From the NCBI RefSeq assembly GCF_036898095.1, contig NC_090750.1, positions 87,030,270-87,094,269 on the forward strand: a stretch of DNA of 64,000 nt. Reading direction: 5' to 3'. The notes under the pieces are model-generated. The model made no database searches. It was given only the letters and a program-made list of their open reading frames with translations, and was not told where the DNA came from. The translations under genes were made by a program, and so were the position numbers. Of the stretch, positions 21,651-33,224 are shown in pieces. This DNA is from Palaemon carinicauda. Taxonomy: Eukaryota; Arthropoda; Malacostraca; Decapoda; Palaemonidae. How positions within the stretch are numbered: the first letter of the stretch is position 1; each line of letters starts with the position of its first letter.

Positions 21651-24155
21651 CAGTGATACCTCGGTAGTCGAACGACTCTATACTCGAACAATTCGGAGTT
21701 CGACCAAAATTTTCGAGAAATTTTTGCTGCGGTGCTCGACCAAAAATTCGGTACTCGACCAGCCGAACACGTGACGACCGCATGGGCTTTGTGATGATCG
21801 CGCCATCTCGGCCACTCTCGCTTGTTCGGGAAGCATCAGTTCTCTCGAGAGCGTCACTCAGACAACGCGCGATCAGCATTCGTTGTGATTTAGTGATTTT
21901 CAGTGCTTTTAATTGCTTTTTTAGCTTTCATAATGAGTCCCAAGAAAGTAATGAGTGTTAAGGGGAAGGAGAAGAGGAAAACAGTGCGAACAACGATCGA
22001 GTTGAAGAAGGAAATTATAGCGAAATATGAGAATGGTGTACGAGTGTCCGATTTAGCGGTAGAATACGGAATGGCGAAGTCGACCATTTCTACGTTTTTA
22101 AAGCATAAAGAAATGATTAAGAAGGCGAATGTTGCAACGGGAGTTACGGCGGTAACTAAGCAAAGGCCACAAGTGATTGAGGAGATGGAAAAGTTGCTTT
22201 TAATATTTATTAAAGAAAAACAGTTGGCCGGGGAAAGTGTTAGTGAAGCGTTCATTTGTGAAAAAGCGTTGCATATCTATGAAGAATTAGTGAAGAAAAG
22301 TCCGAGTACCAGTGAAAGTGATTCATTTACATTTAAAGCGAGCAGGGGTTGGTTTGAAAAGTTTCGTAATAGAACAGGTATTCATCGTGTTACTAGGCAT
22401 GGGGAGGCAGCTAGTTCGGATCAAATTGCAGCCGATAAATACGTGGGGGAATTCGATCGGTACATAAATGAACAAAATTTGATCGCACAACAAGTCTTTA
22501 ATTGTGATGAGACTGGGTTATTTTGGAAGAAAATGCCAGCCAATACGTACATTACCAAGGACGAGACGAAGATGCCAGGTCACAAGCCAATGAAAGATAG
22601 GCTAACATTGTTGCTGTGTGCAAATGCAAGTGGCGATTGCAAGATCAAACCCTTGTTAGTGTACCACTCGGACAACCCCCGGGTGTTCAAACGAAATAAT
22701 ATTTGTAAAAGTGCACTACCAGTTATGTGGCGCTCGAACACTAAATCTTGGGTCACAAGACAATTCTTTACTGAGTGGATAAACGAAGTGTTTGCCCCCC
22801 AGGTTAAGGCTTACCTCATTGAAAAGAGCTTGCCAATGAAATGTCTTCTGGTTATGGACAATGCTCCTGCACATCCTCCAGGTCTCGAGGATGACTTGAA
22901 AGAAGAATACAGCTTTATCAAAATCAAATTCTTGCCCCCCAATACTACTCCCATACTCCAGCCCATGGACCAACAGGTCATTTCAAACTTCAAAAAACTC
23001 TATACCAAGGCCCTTTTCAGAAAGTGTTTTGAAGTGACCAGTGACACGAAGTTGACCCTAAAGGAATTCTGGAAGGAACACTTCAGCATCCTCAACTCTG
23101 TTAACATGATTGACCAAGCTTGGCGAGGTGTGACCTATAGGACATTGAACTCTGCCTGGCGTAAGCTGTGGCCATCATGTGTCACAGAGAGGGAGTTTGA
23201 AGGTTTCCAACCAGAGGCGGGTCCAAGCACTGCTACCCCTGTAATTTCTGATGACACTGATGTCGTTGAGGAAATTGTTGTCATGGGCAGGAGTTTGGGG
23301 CTTGAGGTCGACAAGGATGATATTGATGAGCTTGTAGAAAGCCATTCTACCGAGTTGACTGTGGAGGAATTGTTGCACCTGCAACAACAACAGCAGCAGG
23401 ATCTGATTGTGGAGCAGGAATCTTCAGAAGAGGATGAGGTAAGGGAGGATGTTCCAAGTTCTCTCATCAATGAAATTTGTTCCAAGTGGGCAGATGTGCA
23501 GGCTTTTGCTGAAAAATACCACCCAGAAATTGCAGTAGCAAACCGGGCAGTGCATATGTTTAATGATAGTGTCATGTATCATTTTCGAAGAATACTGCAG
23601 AGGAGGAAGAAACAATTAACAATAGACCAGTTTTTCACAAAAGAAAAGAAAGCTGCTACATCAAAGCCTGTTTCTCCTCCAAAGAAGAGACAAAGAAGAG
23701 AAGAAACCCCTGAAATAGATCTGCCCACCCTTTCATTGGAGAGAGAAACAACTCCTGAAGGAGAACTACCCCGCCACATCATGGAAGGGGACTCTCCTTC
23801 CAAGCAGTAACCTCCCCCTTCCATCCTCTCCACATCCATCCCTGTATGCCATCGAACCGCTGCTCAAAGGTATGTTCACTACAGTACAGAAAATGGTTTA
23901 AAATTGTTTTATTTTAGTACAGTAAATGGTTTAAAATTGTTTTATAGGATTTTCTGACCAATTTCATACACATTTAGATAATTATTGTTGTTTAGGTACA
24001 CGTTTTATTAATATTTTGGGCCTGTTCGAGTGCTTGGGAACGGAATAGAATATATACCATTATTTCTTATGGGGAAAAAAAATTCGGTACTCGAACAAAT
24101 CGGAGGTCGAACACGGATCTCGAACGGATTATGGTCGAGTACCGAGGTATCACTG
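21651..24155 (+). mobile_element. Tigger/pogo DNA transposon, apparently full length
   Basis: 2505 bp, bounded by inverted repeats (CAGTGATACCTCGGTA at the left, its complement TACCGAGGTATCACTG at the right) and by TA on both sides (21649-21650 and 24156-24157), the target duplication of the Tc1/mariner superfamily. The inner parts of the ends also carry related 'actcgaac/gtcgaac' motifs. It holds one uninterrupted transposase gene. Its insertion postdates DIRS B. Confidence 0.93.
21933..23810 (+). CDS. Tigger-like transposase, 625 aa
   Basis: Intact frame from ATG 21933 (MSPKKVM). An earlier GTG in the same frame is not a likely start. Domains: N-terminal psq/CENP-B-type helix-turn-helix at about 20-65 (IELKKEIIAKYENG, GMAKSTISTFLK), a second CENP-B-type DNA-binding domain at about 80-155 (RGWFEKFRNRTGIHR), and a DDE domain with D192 (FNCDETGLFW), D309 (LLVMDNAPAH) and D346 (LQPMDQQVISNFK), a DD36D spacing. 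The C-terminus is Gln- and Glu-rich (a CAA/CAG run near residues 485-492) with basic clusters near residues 575-600. The protein should bind the TIRs and cut and paste the element at TA. The length matches TIGD1-like transposases, and all three acidic residues are present, so activity is possible. Confidence 0.93.
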   Translation: MSPKKVMSVKGKEKRKTVRTTIELKKEIIAKYENGVRVSDLAVEYGMAKSTISTFLKHKEMIKKANVATGVTAVTKQRPQVIEEMEKLLLIFIKEKQLAGESVSEAFICEKALHIYEELVKKSPSTSESDSFTFKASRGWFEKFRNRTGIHRVTRHGEAASSDQIAADKYVGEFDRYINEQNLIAQQVFNCDETGLFWKKMPANTYITKDETKMPGHKPMKDRLTLLLCANASGDCKIKPLLVYHSDNPRVFKRNNICKSALPVMWRSNTKSWVTRQFFTEWINEVFAPQVKAYLIEKSLPMKCLLVMDNAPAHPPGLEDDLKEEYSFIKIKFLPPNTTPILQPMDQQVISNFKKLYTKALFRKCFEVTSDTKLTLKEFWKEHFSILNSVNMIDQAWRGVTYRTLNSAWRKLWPSCVTEREFEGFQPEAGPSTATPVISDDTDVVEEIVVMGRSLGLEVDKDDIDELVESHSTELTVEELLHLQQQQQQDLIVEQESSEEDEVREDVPSSLINEICSKWADVQAFAEKYHPEIAVANRAVHMFNDSVMYHFRRILQRRKKQLTIDQFFTKEKKAATSKPVSPPKKRQRREETPEIDLPTLSLERETTPEGELPRHIMEGDSPSKQ

Positions 24156-24299
24156 TATTAATGTGCTTACATTATACGACTGATTTCGCAATTACAACCT
24201 TTTGATGAGGGTAGAATTGCGTGCTTCAGGTAGAAATCAGTTTTATTAATACCTAATGTGAATTGTTAAAAAATTCGATTTCAGTGAAATAAGTGCAAA

Positions 24300-25790
24300 A
24301 CAGAAAATCGTAGTGATAAAGTGATATTGCGCAAAGTGTTATCAGTGTTGCGACCGAGGGTTCGTCTGTTCGTGCCTGTCGTTCGCCTAGTCCGGGACCT
24401 CTTGCAAGCTCCCAAGCCCAGGGGAGAAGTAATGTCGTACGACTTATGGGTTCGAGAGGCCTTGATCAGCGAACAGACGTTCCCTCTATGGTATCAGGTG
24501 TATCTTACCAAGATCACCCCTACCATAAGGCGAGAGAGACGATTTTCTCCTCGTCATCCGAAGGCTTTTCGCATAAGAAACCGTGGAACAAGGTTTCGAG
24601 GCCCTTTAAGCGAAAGTCAGTCCTTTCAGGACAGGTCCAGCGTCCTGGTTTTAACTATTAAGGACAGCTCTGACCCTATGCATTCATCGGAAGACTGCTC
24701 GCCGCCTAAACAAAAGCGTAACACAGACTCCGAGAGTCTTTTTGTAGGCAAGGTTTTGCAGTCACAGACGTTACCCTCGTCTCTTACCGCAACCATTCCC
24801 GTTGATCCTAAATGGGTTGTACGGCAAGACATGCAGAATAAGCTTGCCTCCCTTATGGAAGACTATTCTGCCGATAAGTCCGTTGAGCCTAGCCGTTTAT
24901 CTCATCGAGATCCTGGCCTTCAGTCACCCTAACGTTCCTTTGTGCGTCCTGTTGACGTTGGCGTAGCCAAGTCACGTCAGCCAGGTTGTTTAGAACCACA
25001 CTCGATGCGGTCTCGTGTGGATTTTCAGCCACATTTGGACGTTAGGCCACTTGCTGATGCTCCTGTTGACGTTCAGGACGTTCGCCAACAATCGGAGTTG
25101 ACTTGTTTTGACGCTGAGCGTCAACCTCCGCATTCTAGAGTTGTTTTGACTGCTCAGTCTAGGCGGTCAAAGCAGTCTCGAGTGGACGCTGTGCGTCCTC
25201 ACGCACCTGTTGTTGTGGACAGTTCACAGACTGTCAAGCAGTTACATGACGTTGCGTCCTGGTCCGCTACTAATGCACCAGTGCGTGTGGACTCTGCTTG
25301 TAAAGCATTGCCACCACGGTAGGTCTCTCCCTTGCTTGAGACTCGGCTATTGTCGGACAAGGTTCCTTCAGATGAGGAAGTTGCTGTTCCCCCTCCTACT
25401 GATATTCCCTTGAGGCCTCTGTCAGACGGAGAAGAGCCTAAAGCTGCTTAGCCCTCTATGGACTTTAAATAAATCATGCTGATTTTTAAGGATCTTTGTC
25501 CGGATCTTTTTGTAACTGCTGCACCTCGTTCGCTTAAACGTCAGAGCTTACACTAGGCCCAGCTACTTCGAAGCCGTTGTTTTATAAGCTAGTGCTCTCT
25601 CGCTCTTCTAAGAGAGCTTTACGTTTGCTAGGCGACTGGTTTATCACCAGGAGGAGTTTGGGGGAGACAGCCTTTGCTTTCCCTTCTTTTAAGCTGGCTT
25701 ATAGAGCGAGAGTCTGATATGACACGAGAGAAGTTCTCGGCTTGGGAGTTCCTGCCTCTGCCCAGATAGACTTCTCAAACCTCATAGACT
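24300..25790 (+). pseudogene. DIRS B ORF1 remnant
   Basis: Homology to A/C/D ORF1 resumes at about 24300 ('cagaaaatcgt...gcgcaaagtgtt'). It continues through the Pro/Ser-rich middle and the 'GTTGACGTT' motif region to the KLVLSRSSKRAL-like segment. Stops lie near 24660, 24930, 25320 and 25450, with small frameshifts. It encodes no usable protein. Confidence 0.8.
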
Positions 25791-26019
25791 CTCCCTGGCG
25801 CCTGGCCATGAGACGCTCCAAGATTTTACTGGTCGACTTCAGAGCTATTTTCGAGCCTTTGAAGTTTTGCTGTACAATTATGTCATGCATAAACAAGGCT
25901 TTCAGGGATGGCTCCAATGATCTGACTGCCACGTTCTCTGCAGGAACAAGACTATCAGGGATGGCTCCAATGATTTGGCAGCCATGTTCACTGCAGGAGT
26001 ACGTAAGAGGCAAGTGCGC

Positions 26020-27700
26020 TCAATGTGTTCATTGTCAAGACAAACTTCACGATGAAGTCTACCAGGCTGTCTTGACAGCATTTATGGAAGGCGACTGGAT
26101 GGTCTCTCTCGACCTTCAGGAGGCATACTTCCACATTCCTATACACCCGGATTCCCAACCGTTTCTGAGGTTTGTTTACAGGAATGTGGGGTACCAGTTT
26201 CGAGCCCTGTGCTTTGGCCTCAGTCCTGCGCCTCTCGTGTTTACGAGGCTCATGAGGAATGTGGCAAAATCCCTCCATCTATCGGGGATCCGAGCCTCCC
26301 TGTACTTGGACGACTGGCTTCTCAGAGCATCGTCCAGTCTTCGCTGTCTGCAGGATCTACATTGGACGTTGAGTCTGGCCAGGGAGTTGGGACTTTTGGT
26401 CAACCTAAAAGTCCCAACTGATCCCATCCCAGATTATTCTATATTTGGGGATGGAGATTCGCAGTCAAGCCCTGCTCGAAGTCCAACTAATGCTGAAACA
26501 AAACGTTTATTCAGTCAGGAGTTGGAACAGTCTCGTAGGGACTCTCTCATCCCTGGAGCAGTTTGTCTCACTAGGGAGACTACACCTTCTGCCTCTCCGG
26601 TTCCATCTAGCCTCTCACTGGAACTAGGACAAGACATTAGAGACGGTATCATTCCCAGTCTCCGAACCAGTAAAGGCATGCCTGAAATGGTGGGACAGCA
26701 ATATCAGTCTGAGAGAGGGACTATCCCTAGCAGTCAAGAACCCAAACCACGTGTTGTCCTCAGACGCGTCGGATTTGGGTTGGGGTGCGACCCTGGACGG
26801 TCGGGAATGCTCGGGTCTGTGGACCTCAAGTCAGAAGAGCATGCACATCAACGGCAAGGAGCTATTAGCAGTCCACTTGGCCTTGATGATATTAGAAAGC
26901 TTCTTCAAAACTAAGTGGTAGAGGTCAACTCAGACAACACCACAACTTTGGCGTACATCTCCAAGCAAGGAGGCACACACTCCTTCACGCTGCTCGAGAT
27001 CGCAAGGGACCTTCTCTTATGGTCAAGAATTCGAGGCATCTCCCTGTTGACGAGATTCATCCAGGGGGACTTGAACGTCTTGGCAGACTGTCTCAGTCGG
27101 AGGGGTCAGGTGATACCCACGGAATGGACCCTCCACAAGGACGTGGGCAAGAGTCTTTGGGCTACTTGGGGTCAACCCACCATAGACCTCTTTGCCTCCT
27201 CGTTGACCTAAAGGTTACCAATCTATTGCTCTCCAGTCCTAGATACAGAAGCAATCTACATAGACGCGTTTCTACTGGATTGGTCTTTTCTGGACTTATA
27301 TGCATTCCCACCATTCAAGATAGTCAACAAGGTACTGCAGAAGTTCGCCTCTCACGAAGGGACAAGGTTGACATTGGTTGCTACCCTCTGGCCCGCGAGA
27401 GAGTGGTGCACCGAGGTACTTCAATGGCTGGTAGACTTTCCAAGAAGTCTTCCTCTAACGGTAGATCTGTTACGTCAGCCCCACGTAAAGAATGTCCATC
27501 AAAGCCTCCCCGCTCTTCGTCTGACTTCCTTCAGACTATCGAAAGACTCTCAAGAGCTAGAGGCTTTTCGAAGGAGGCAGCCAGTGCGATTGCAAGAGCT
27601 AGGAGAGCTTCTACCATTAGAGTATACCAGTCGAAGTGGGAAGTCTTTCGAGACTGGTGCAAGTCAGCATCTGTGTCCTCGTCCAGTACCTCTGTAGCCC
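26020..27700 (+). pseudogene. DIRS B ORF2 (RT/RNase H) remnant
   Basis: GDWMVSLDLQEAYFHIPIH and YLDDWLL remain (about 26090-26330). The N-terminal RT part is deleted, and so is a stretch after VNLK (near 26405). RNase H and methyltransferase-like motifs survive in pieces (SDNTTTLAYIS near 26930, FPPFKIVNKV near 27305). A TAA at about 26912 and a TAA at 27209 break the frame. Confidence 0.8.
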
Positions 27701-28613
27701 AAATCGCAGATTTTCTTTTACATCTGAGAAAGGTTCACTCCCTTTCAGCTCCCACGATTAAGGGCTACAGGAGCATGTTGGCTTCGGTCTTTCGACATAG
27801 AGGCTTAGATCTTTCCAACAATAAAGATCTCCAAGATCTCCTTAAGTCTTTCGAGACCTCTAAGGAACGTCGTTTGGCAACTCCTGGATGGAACTTAGAC
27901 GTGGTCCTAAGGTTCCTCATGTCAGACAGGTTTGAGCCATTACATTCAGCCTCCCTGAAGGATCTCACCCTCAAGACACTTTTCCTAGTGTGCTTGGCTT
28001 CGGCTAAAAGGGTCAGTGAACTTCATGCCTTCAGTAAGAACATCGGCTTTTCTACAGAAAAAAAAGCCACTTGTTCACTTCAACTTGGTTTCCTGGCCAA
28101 AAATGAACTGCCTTCTCATCCTTGGCCTAAATCTTTTGATATTCCTTGCTTATCAGAGATCGTAGGCAACGAACTGGAAAGAGTATTATGTCCTGTTAGA
28201 GCTCTTAAGTTCTATTTAGCTCGTACTAAGTCATTACGAGGTAAATCTGAGGCATTATGGTGCTCAGTTAAGAAACCTTCATTGCCTATGTCAAAGAATG
28301 CTTTGTCATATTTTATCAGATTTTTTTAATAAGAGAAGCTCATTCTCACTTGAATGAGAAAGACCGATGTTTGCTTAAGGTTAAGACGCACGAAGTTAGA
28401 GATATAGCAACCTCCGTGGCCTTCAAGCAAAATAAATCTCTGCAAAGTATTATGGACGCGACTTTTTGGAGAAGCAAGTCAGTGTTCGCGTCATTTTACT
28501 TAAAAGATGTCCAGACTCTTTACGAGGACTGCTAAACACTGGGTCCATTCGTTGCAGCGAGTGCAGTAGTGGGTGAGGGTTCTACCACTACATTACCCTA
28601 ATTCCAATATCCT
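27019..28613 (+). pseudogene. DIRS B tyrosine recombinase, frameshifted near its end
   Basis: Open for 436 codons (27019-28329), then disrupted in a T-run near 28320 that is longer than in copies A and C-E. The last part (28350-28535) holds the HxxR box as THEVRDIATS and the Tyr in FYLKDV, before a premature TAA in place of the Tyr codon of DCYTLGP. From about 27760 it is nearly identical to copy A, including an extra Lys codon in an A-run (SAKRVSEL ... TEKKATC). Confidence 0.82.
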
Positions 28614-28995
28614 TTTTAATCTGTCTCTTGAAATGTTTTTAATATTGTTTTTTTGGGTTGTACGGAAGGCTAAGAAGCCTTTCGCATCCTGATTGATTTG
28701 GCGGGTGGTCAAAGTCATTTCTTGAGAGCGCCCAGATTAAGGGTTTGATGAGGTCCTGTTGTATGGGTTGCAGCCCTTAATACTTCAGCTTCTGGGAGTC
28801 TTTCAGCATCCTAAGAGGATCGCTGGGCTTCGTGAGGAAGACAGACTTATAAGGCAGAGTAATCGTCTAAGTCAACTTCCTTACCAGGTACCTATATATT
28901 TTGGTTTTGTTATATTGATAACTGTCAAAAACTCTTAGCTTATACGCTGTAAACTTAATTAACTCTGGTCTCTACCCACCGCCTTGGGTGTGAAT

Positions 28996-29090
28996 CAGCT
29001 ATTATATATTCACCGGCTAAGTTAAATATTTAAAAATGATATTTTAATTATAAAATAAATTTTTGAATATACTTACCCGGTGAATATATA
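28996..29090. repeat. DIRS B internal complementary region
   Basis: Same structure as in copy A: complement of the left end joined to complement of the right end at AAAAATGAT. Confidence 0.92.
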
Positions 29091-29134
29091 AATTAAAGGC
29101 CCTTCCTTCCTCCCCAATAGAGACGCAGCGGGAC

Positions 29135-29286
29135 GAGAAGAATTGAAGGGTTTATTTACATGCAAGAGTGGTATCTGGCCGATAGTGGCGCTGGTGGGCA
29201 CACCCGCAACCTTCATAGCGATCGCTCGCGAGTTTTTGAGTGTGTTTTCTGTCGAGCCGCAGAGTTGCAGCTATTATATATTCACC
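29135..29286 (-). repeat. DIRS B right inverted terminal repeat
   Basis: Inverted copy of 20398-20549, almost perfect. The outer extension starts with GTAAGTATATTAAAA. Confidence 0.92.
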
Positions 29287-29334
29287 GGGTAAGTATATTA
29301 AAAAATTTATTTTATAATTAAAATATCATATTTT

Positions 29335-29374
29335 CTGTTCGAAATCTCCCCCTGTAATACAATACAAAATTACC
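29335..29374. mobile_element. Small TIR element (right end)
   Basis: Right end of the element that begins at 19642. It ends in AATTACC, followed by the CTTTTTAT target duplication. Confidence 0.55.
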
Positions 29375-29618
29375 CTTTTTATAGTTTATTTATGACATAT
29401 TTGTTTTTGACGTTGTTAATAGTTTATATATGACATGTCTGTTTTGACGTTGTTACTTATTTTAGAATGATTTATTGTTAATTTGTTCTCATTTATTTCC
29501 TTATTTCCTTTCCTCACTGGGCTATTTTTCCCTGTTGGAGCCCCTGGGCTTGTAGCATCTTGCTTTTCCAACTAGGGTTGTTGCTTGGATAGTAATAATA
29601 ATAATAATAATAATAATG
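29375..29618 (+). mobile_element. LINE (TAA family) 3' tail, right part of a split copy
   Basis: Resumes the LINE sequence exactly where 13096-13150 stops. It carries the landmark tail and ends in (TAA)n at about 29592-29618. Confidence 0.8.
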
Positions 29619-29718
29619 TAAGGGAGGGCGCCGGGCGGCGTTAGCCCCTCCGTTAGGTAAGTAGGTAAGGACACGGCTTGTAGGTTAGGTTAGGGGGTAA
29701 GTTTAGGTTAGTTGAGGT

Positions 29719-29910
29719 CCATTTTCAATCAACACATGAGGAACTGGCCGCTGATATGCAAAGGCTCCTTTACCAATATTTACCGAAAAACTTCAAGTAT
29801 ATTTGTTTGATAGCATCCACTGACAACATAACTATGATAAACTATTTACTAAACGTCCCAGGAGCCTTTGTATATCAGTGGCCAGTTCCTCACGTGTTGA
29901 TTGAAAATGG
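29719..29910. repeat. Foldback element with 50-bp arms
   Basis: 29719-29768 and 29860-29910 are inverted copies (CCATTTTCAATCAACAC at the left, GTGTTGATTGAAAATGG at the right) with a few mismatches, around a loop of about 90 bp. No coding capacity. Confidence 0.85.
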
Positions 29911-30310
29911 GCATCAACTACCATAATGATTCCTGGTGGAAATCCATAAATTATGACTCATGGCTTTTCGCTAGGTATCGTCATCAGTTGGTTTCAAAAC
30001 ACCTGTAGAAAAGCTTGTCCTGTCTGTAACTATAATAAAACCTTCATGTTAACTTTTTAAAACTTGGTTGTTTTTGTGAGTCGTCATCATAATAAACTAG
30101 TCATCGTAATTAAAAACTTACAATAATCCAAATCACATAATAGTAATGAAACACAGTCAAAACACTGAAGTTTTTGCTTGTCAGAGCTTTCATACACATA
30201 GAAAATGAAATTTTTCCATCCCATTTTTATGAAGTCGTTCGTAGCATTGCTCATCGTACTACAAAAAAGTACGAAAACCTCTATAATTAATTGAGTTATT
30301 GATTTACTAG
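29911..30310. other. No recognised gene
   Basis: AT-rich. A minus-strand frame at 30087-30332 has no family features and runs into the end of the DIRS F element. Confidence 0.5.
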
Positions 30311-30329
30311 TTGTTCCGTAACCGAAATA

Positions 30330-30497
30330 CAAACCACGCTATTTACAAAGGGTTATTACTTTTAGCGTAGCTGAAATGGCGAGCCATTAGAATTTAACGA
30401 GGGTGTATTACCCCCGCGCTAGTTAGCGGGGGGGTAGGGGAGTGGTAGCTAGCTACCCCTCCTCCCCCTCACACACAGGTGAATACTCACTTTCACT
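30330..30497 (+). repeat. DIRS F left inverted terminal repeat
   Basis: Inverted copy of 38028-38197. It contains the near-palindromes CCCCCGCGCTAGTTAGCGGGGG and GGTAGCTAGCTACC. Confidence 0.9.
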
Positions 30498-31699
30498 TTT
30501 GGCTCGGACTGTGACAGACGTCTCTCTGTCTTGGTCCTCGCTTGGCAGCCATTGTCTGTTTTGTCTTTACTTATTCGCTTACTTTTCTTTTACTCAATAT
30601 ATATGTAAACATGTTTTCATGTTTGTATATATATTTGAGTATAGAAATAAGTAAGTTTCCTTTTCAGATGTGTGTGTGTAGTGTACGATATCTACGTGGA
30701 GGCCTCGGCAGTTAGGCCACCACGGCCTAATTTTATGGGTTGCGATCGAGTTTGACTTCGGTCTTTCTCTCTCTCTCTCTCTTGAGGTCGTTCACCCTTT
30801 TACTATGTTTTACTACGCCCTTGTAGCTTCCTTCCCGTGTGGGTGGGGTTGCTACGCCGTACATTTTGTCTCAATTAGTTTATGAATCTAATTGTAGTTG
30901 TTAATTTTTCAGCTTGTAGAACGATTCCTTTCGGGGTTTTCGTTTTTTTTTCTTTAGTGTTCATTCATTTTTAAATTACATAATTACATAGTTACATAAT
31001 TATAATTGTTATAATTCTGTTTTGGTTACAGCTCTCCTTCCGCGAGTGTAAGTGGTTGTGAGGGCACGTGCCTGTTGTGTAATTCTTGTTCCTTTTCCTC
31101 GGGATTCCTCTTCGGAGCCTTCCCGGGGGAATGAATGTGTACTAATATTATTTGTTTTATTTTTTTACAGTTACCGATCTAGTTCGTTTCTGTAATATAG
31201 CAACGGTGTGAGCTGTCTGGTTGAGTCCTGGGGATTCGGCTGTTGCTGCCTCCCCCCTTGTATTGTCGTCAGGGGCGTGTCTCCTTCTACTGGTAGTACT
31301 CCCGTGTCGACGGACAGCTCTCCAGTTCATTTTAGAACAGTCAGGAGGCTTGCCTCCTTGGGCGGATAACTTTCCTTCCGAGGGAAGTTTTTTCCTGTCC
31401 AGGCTTGAGCTTTTCCTCTTATGGGGGGTTCTTCTCTTGCCTTTTTTTCGTGCGACTATGCTCTTGGTGCTGAGCGGTCGCACCTGCAGTTTCGCTCAAG
31501 GGGCTGGGCAACTGCAGGAGCTCCTCTTCGGAGGATTGCCCCTTTTAGGTCACTGGCTGACCAGTCTCTTCCACGAAGTGTTTCTCTTTCGTTCGCGAGA
31601 GAGTACACTCATAGAGACTCCTCTTCGGAGGTTTCTTCTGTTGCTGTTGCTGTTGGCCTCCCTCGCCGTAAGGCCCTCCGTCCGCCTCGTCGTAAGGGC
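30498..31699 (+). other. DIRS F leader region
   Basis: Between the left ITR and the gag-like region. Includes a short TC microsatellite (about 30768-30782) and T-rich stretches. No start codon can be assigned with confidence. Confidence 0.5.
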
Positions 31700-32144
31700 C
31701 TCTCATCTCCCTATAAGGGTGCTTGAGGCGCCTTTTTGAATCTCCGTTTGCAGCCTACAACTTCTTTTTCTCGATCTTCCGTCTTGGTGCAGATGGACAG
31801 CAGTCTAATCTCGTCTTCCGACGGGCAACGGTCTTCCCGACGGACAACGGTCTTCCCGACGGACAGCCGTCTTCCGACGGACATCAGTCTCCCGGCGGAC
31901 AACGATCCCTTCGGGGCAAAGGGTTGCCCCCACGGGGGTTCTTCCCTTGCGTGTCAGGGTTTCCCTGCGCGCCCTTCTGTTCGTCAGCGCTCTCCTGTTC
32001 GTCAGCGCTTTCAAGATGATCTTCCCTGCGGTTCCTGTTACGTGCCCTGTGCGCCCACGTTCGCCCTCGCGATCTAGAACTTCGGTTCAGGTCGGGGTCA
32101 AGGACTCTTCTTTACGCAGGCTTCCACGCGTAGCCTTCTGCTCG

Positions 32145-32250
32145 TCAGCGATCATCAGCTCGTCAGCGATCATCAGCTCGTCAGCGATCATCAGCTCGCC
32201 AGCGATCGTCAGCTCGTCAGCGATCATCAGCTCGCCAGCGATCTCCGGAT
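32145..32250 (+). repeat. 18-bp tandem repeat in DIRS F gag
   Basis: About six units of CTCGTCAGCGATCATCAG with point changes. One frame gives RQRSSA per unit. Confidence 0.9.
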
Positions 32251-32324
32251 CGCCCACGTGTGTTACAGCTGGCACGCCAACGTTCTCCAACACTTCTGAA
32301 GGAACATGGTTCGCCAGCTACTAG

Positions 32325-32605
32325 CTCAACTGCGGATGCTGATCGCCATCGCGCGACCCTCAACTGCAGATGCTGATCGCCATCGCGCGACCCTCAACTG
32401 CGGATGCTGATCGCCATCGCGCGACCCTCAACTGCGGATGCTGATCGCCATCGCGCGACCCTCAACTGCAGATGCTGATCGCCATCGCGCGACCCTCAAC
32501 TGCGGATGCTGATCGCCATCGCGTGACCCTCAACTGCGGATGCTGATCGCCATCGCGCGACCCTCAACTGCGGATGCTGATCGCCATCGCGCGACCCTCA
32601 ACTGC
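32325..32605 (+). repeat. 34-bp tandem repeat, about eight units
   Basis: Unit begins CTCAACTGCGGATGCTGATC and ends GCCATCGCGCGACC. Units differ at one or two positions, so amplification is recent. The length is not divisible by three, so the frame rotates from unit to unit. Confidence 0.92.
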
Positions 32606-32607
32606 GC

Positions 32608-33152
32608 GCCATCGCACAACCCTGAACGATTGCCCGCTTACGCATGCTGCTCCTCATCGCACCACCCTGAACGATCGCCCTCCTGCAGATGCTGATCACC
32701 ATCGCACCCTTTCACGCGATCATTCACCTGCGCATGCTGCTCGCCATCGCACAACCCTGAACGATTGCCCGCTTACGCATGCTGCTCCTCATCGCACAAC
32801 CCTGAACGATCGCCCTCTTGCGGATGCTGATCACCATCGCACCCTTTCACGCGATCATTCACCTGCGCATGCTGCTTGCCATCGCACAACCCTGAACGAT
32901 TGCCCGCTTACGCATGCTGCTCCTCATCGCACCACCCTGAACGATCGCCCTCCTGCAGATGCTGATCACCATCGCACCCTTTCACGCGATCATTCACCTA
33001 CACATGCTGCTCGCCATCGCACAACCCTGCACGATTGCCCGCTTACGCATGCTGCTCCTCATCGCACAACCCTGAACGCTCGCCCTCTTGCGGATGCTGA
33101 TCACCATCGCACCCTATCACGCGATCATTCACCTACACATGCTGCTCGCCAT
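32608..33152 (+). repeat. 135-bp tandem repeat, four units (three 45-bp subunits each)
   Basis: One frame gives 45 residues per unit, in 15-residue subunits HRTTLNDCPLTHAAP, HRTTLNDRPxADADH and HRTLSRDHSPxHAAR. Units are nearly identical. The repeat preserves frame. Confidence 0.92.
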
Positions 33153-33224
33153 CGCTTACCGCCAGCGATCTTCTTCACCTACGCGGCAGCACGATCCCTC
33201 GCCGTCACGCCCATTCGCCCGCGC

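Larger units (their letters stand above)
20374..29334 (+). mobile_element. DIRS-like retrotransposon copy B, decayed, carrying a Tigger element
   Basis: Both ITRs, the ICR and the order of coding remnants show that this is the same family as A. The start of ORF1 and about 3.5 kb of unrelated DNA (about 20790-24300, including Tigger) replace roughly 400 bp of ORF1. The remaining ORF1 has several stops (for example near 24660 and 24930). A large deletion removes the end of ORF1 and the start of ORF2, and RT has internal deletions. Only the YR half remains close to copy A. Confidence 0.9.

Noticed and set aside
30087..30332. Minus-strand 81-residue protein
   Set aside because: No family motif, overlaps the end of DIRS F, and has no splice or promoter context.
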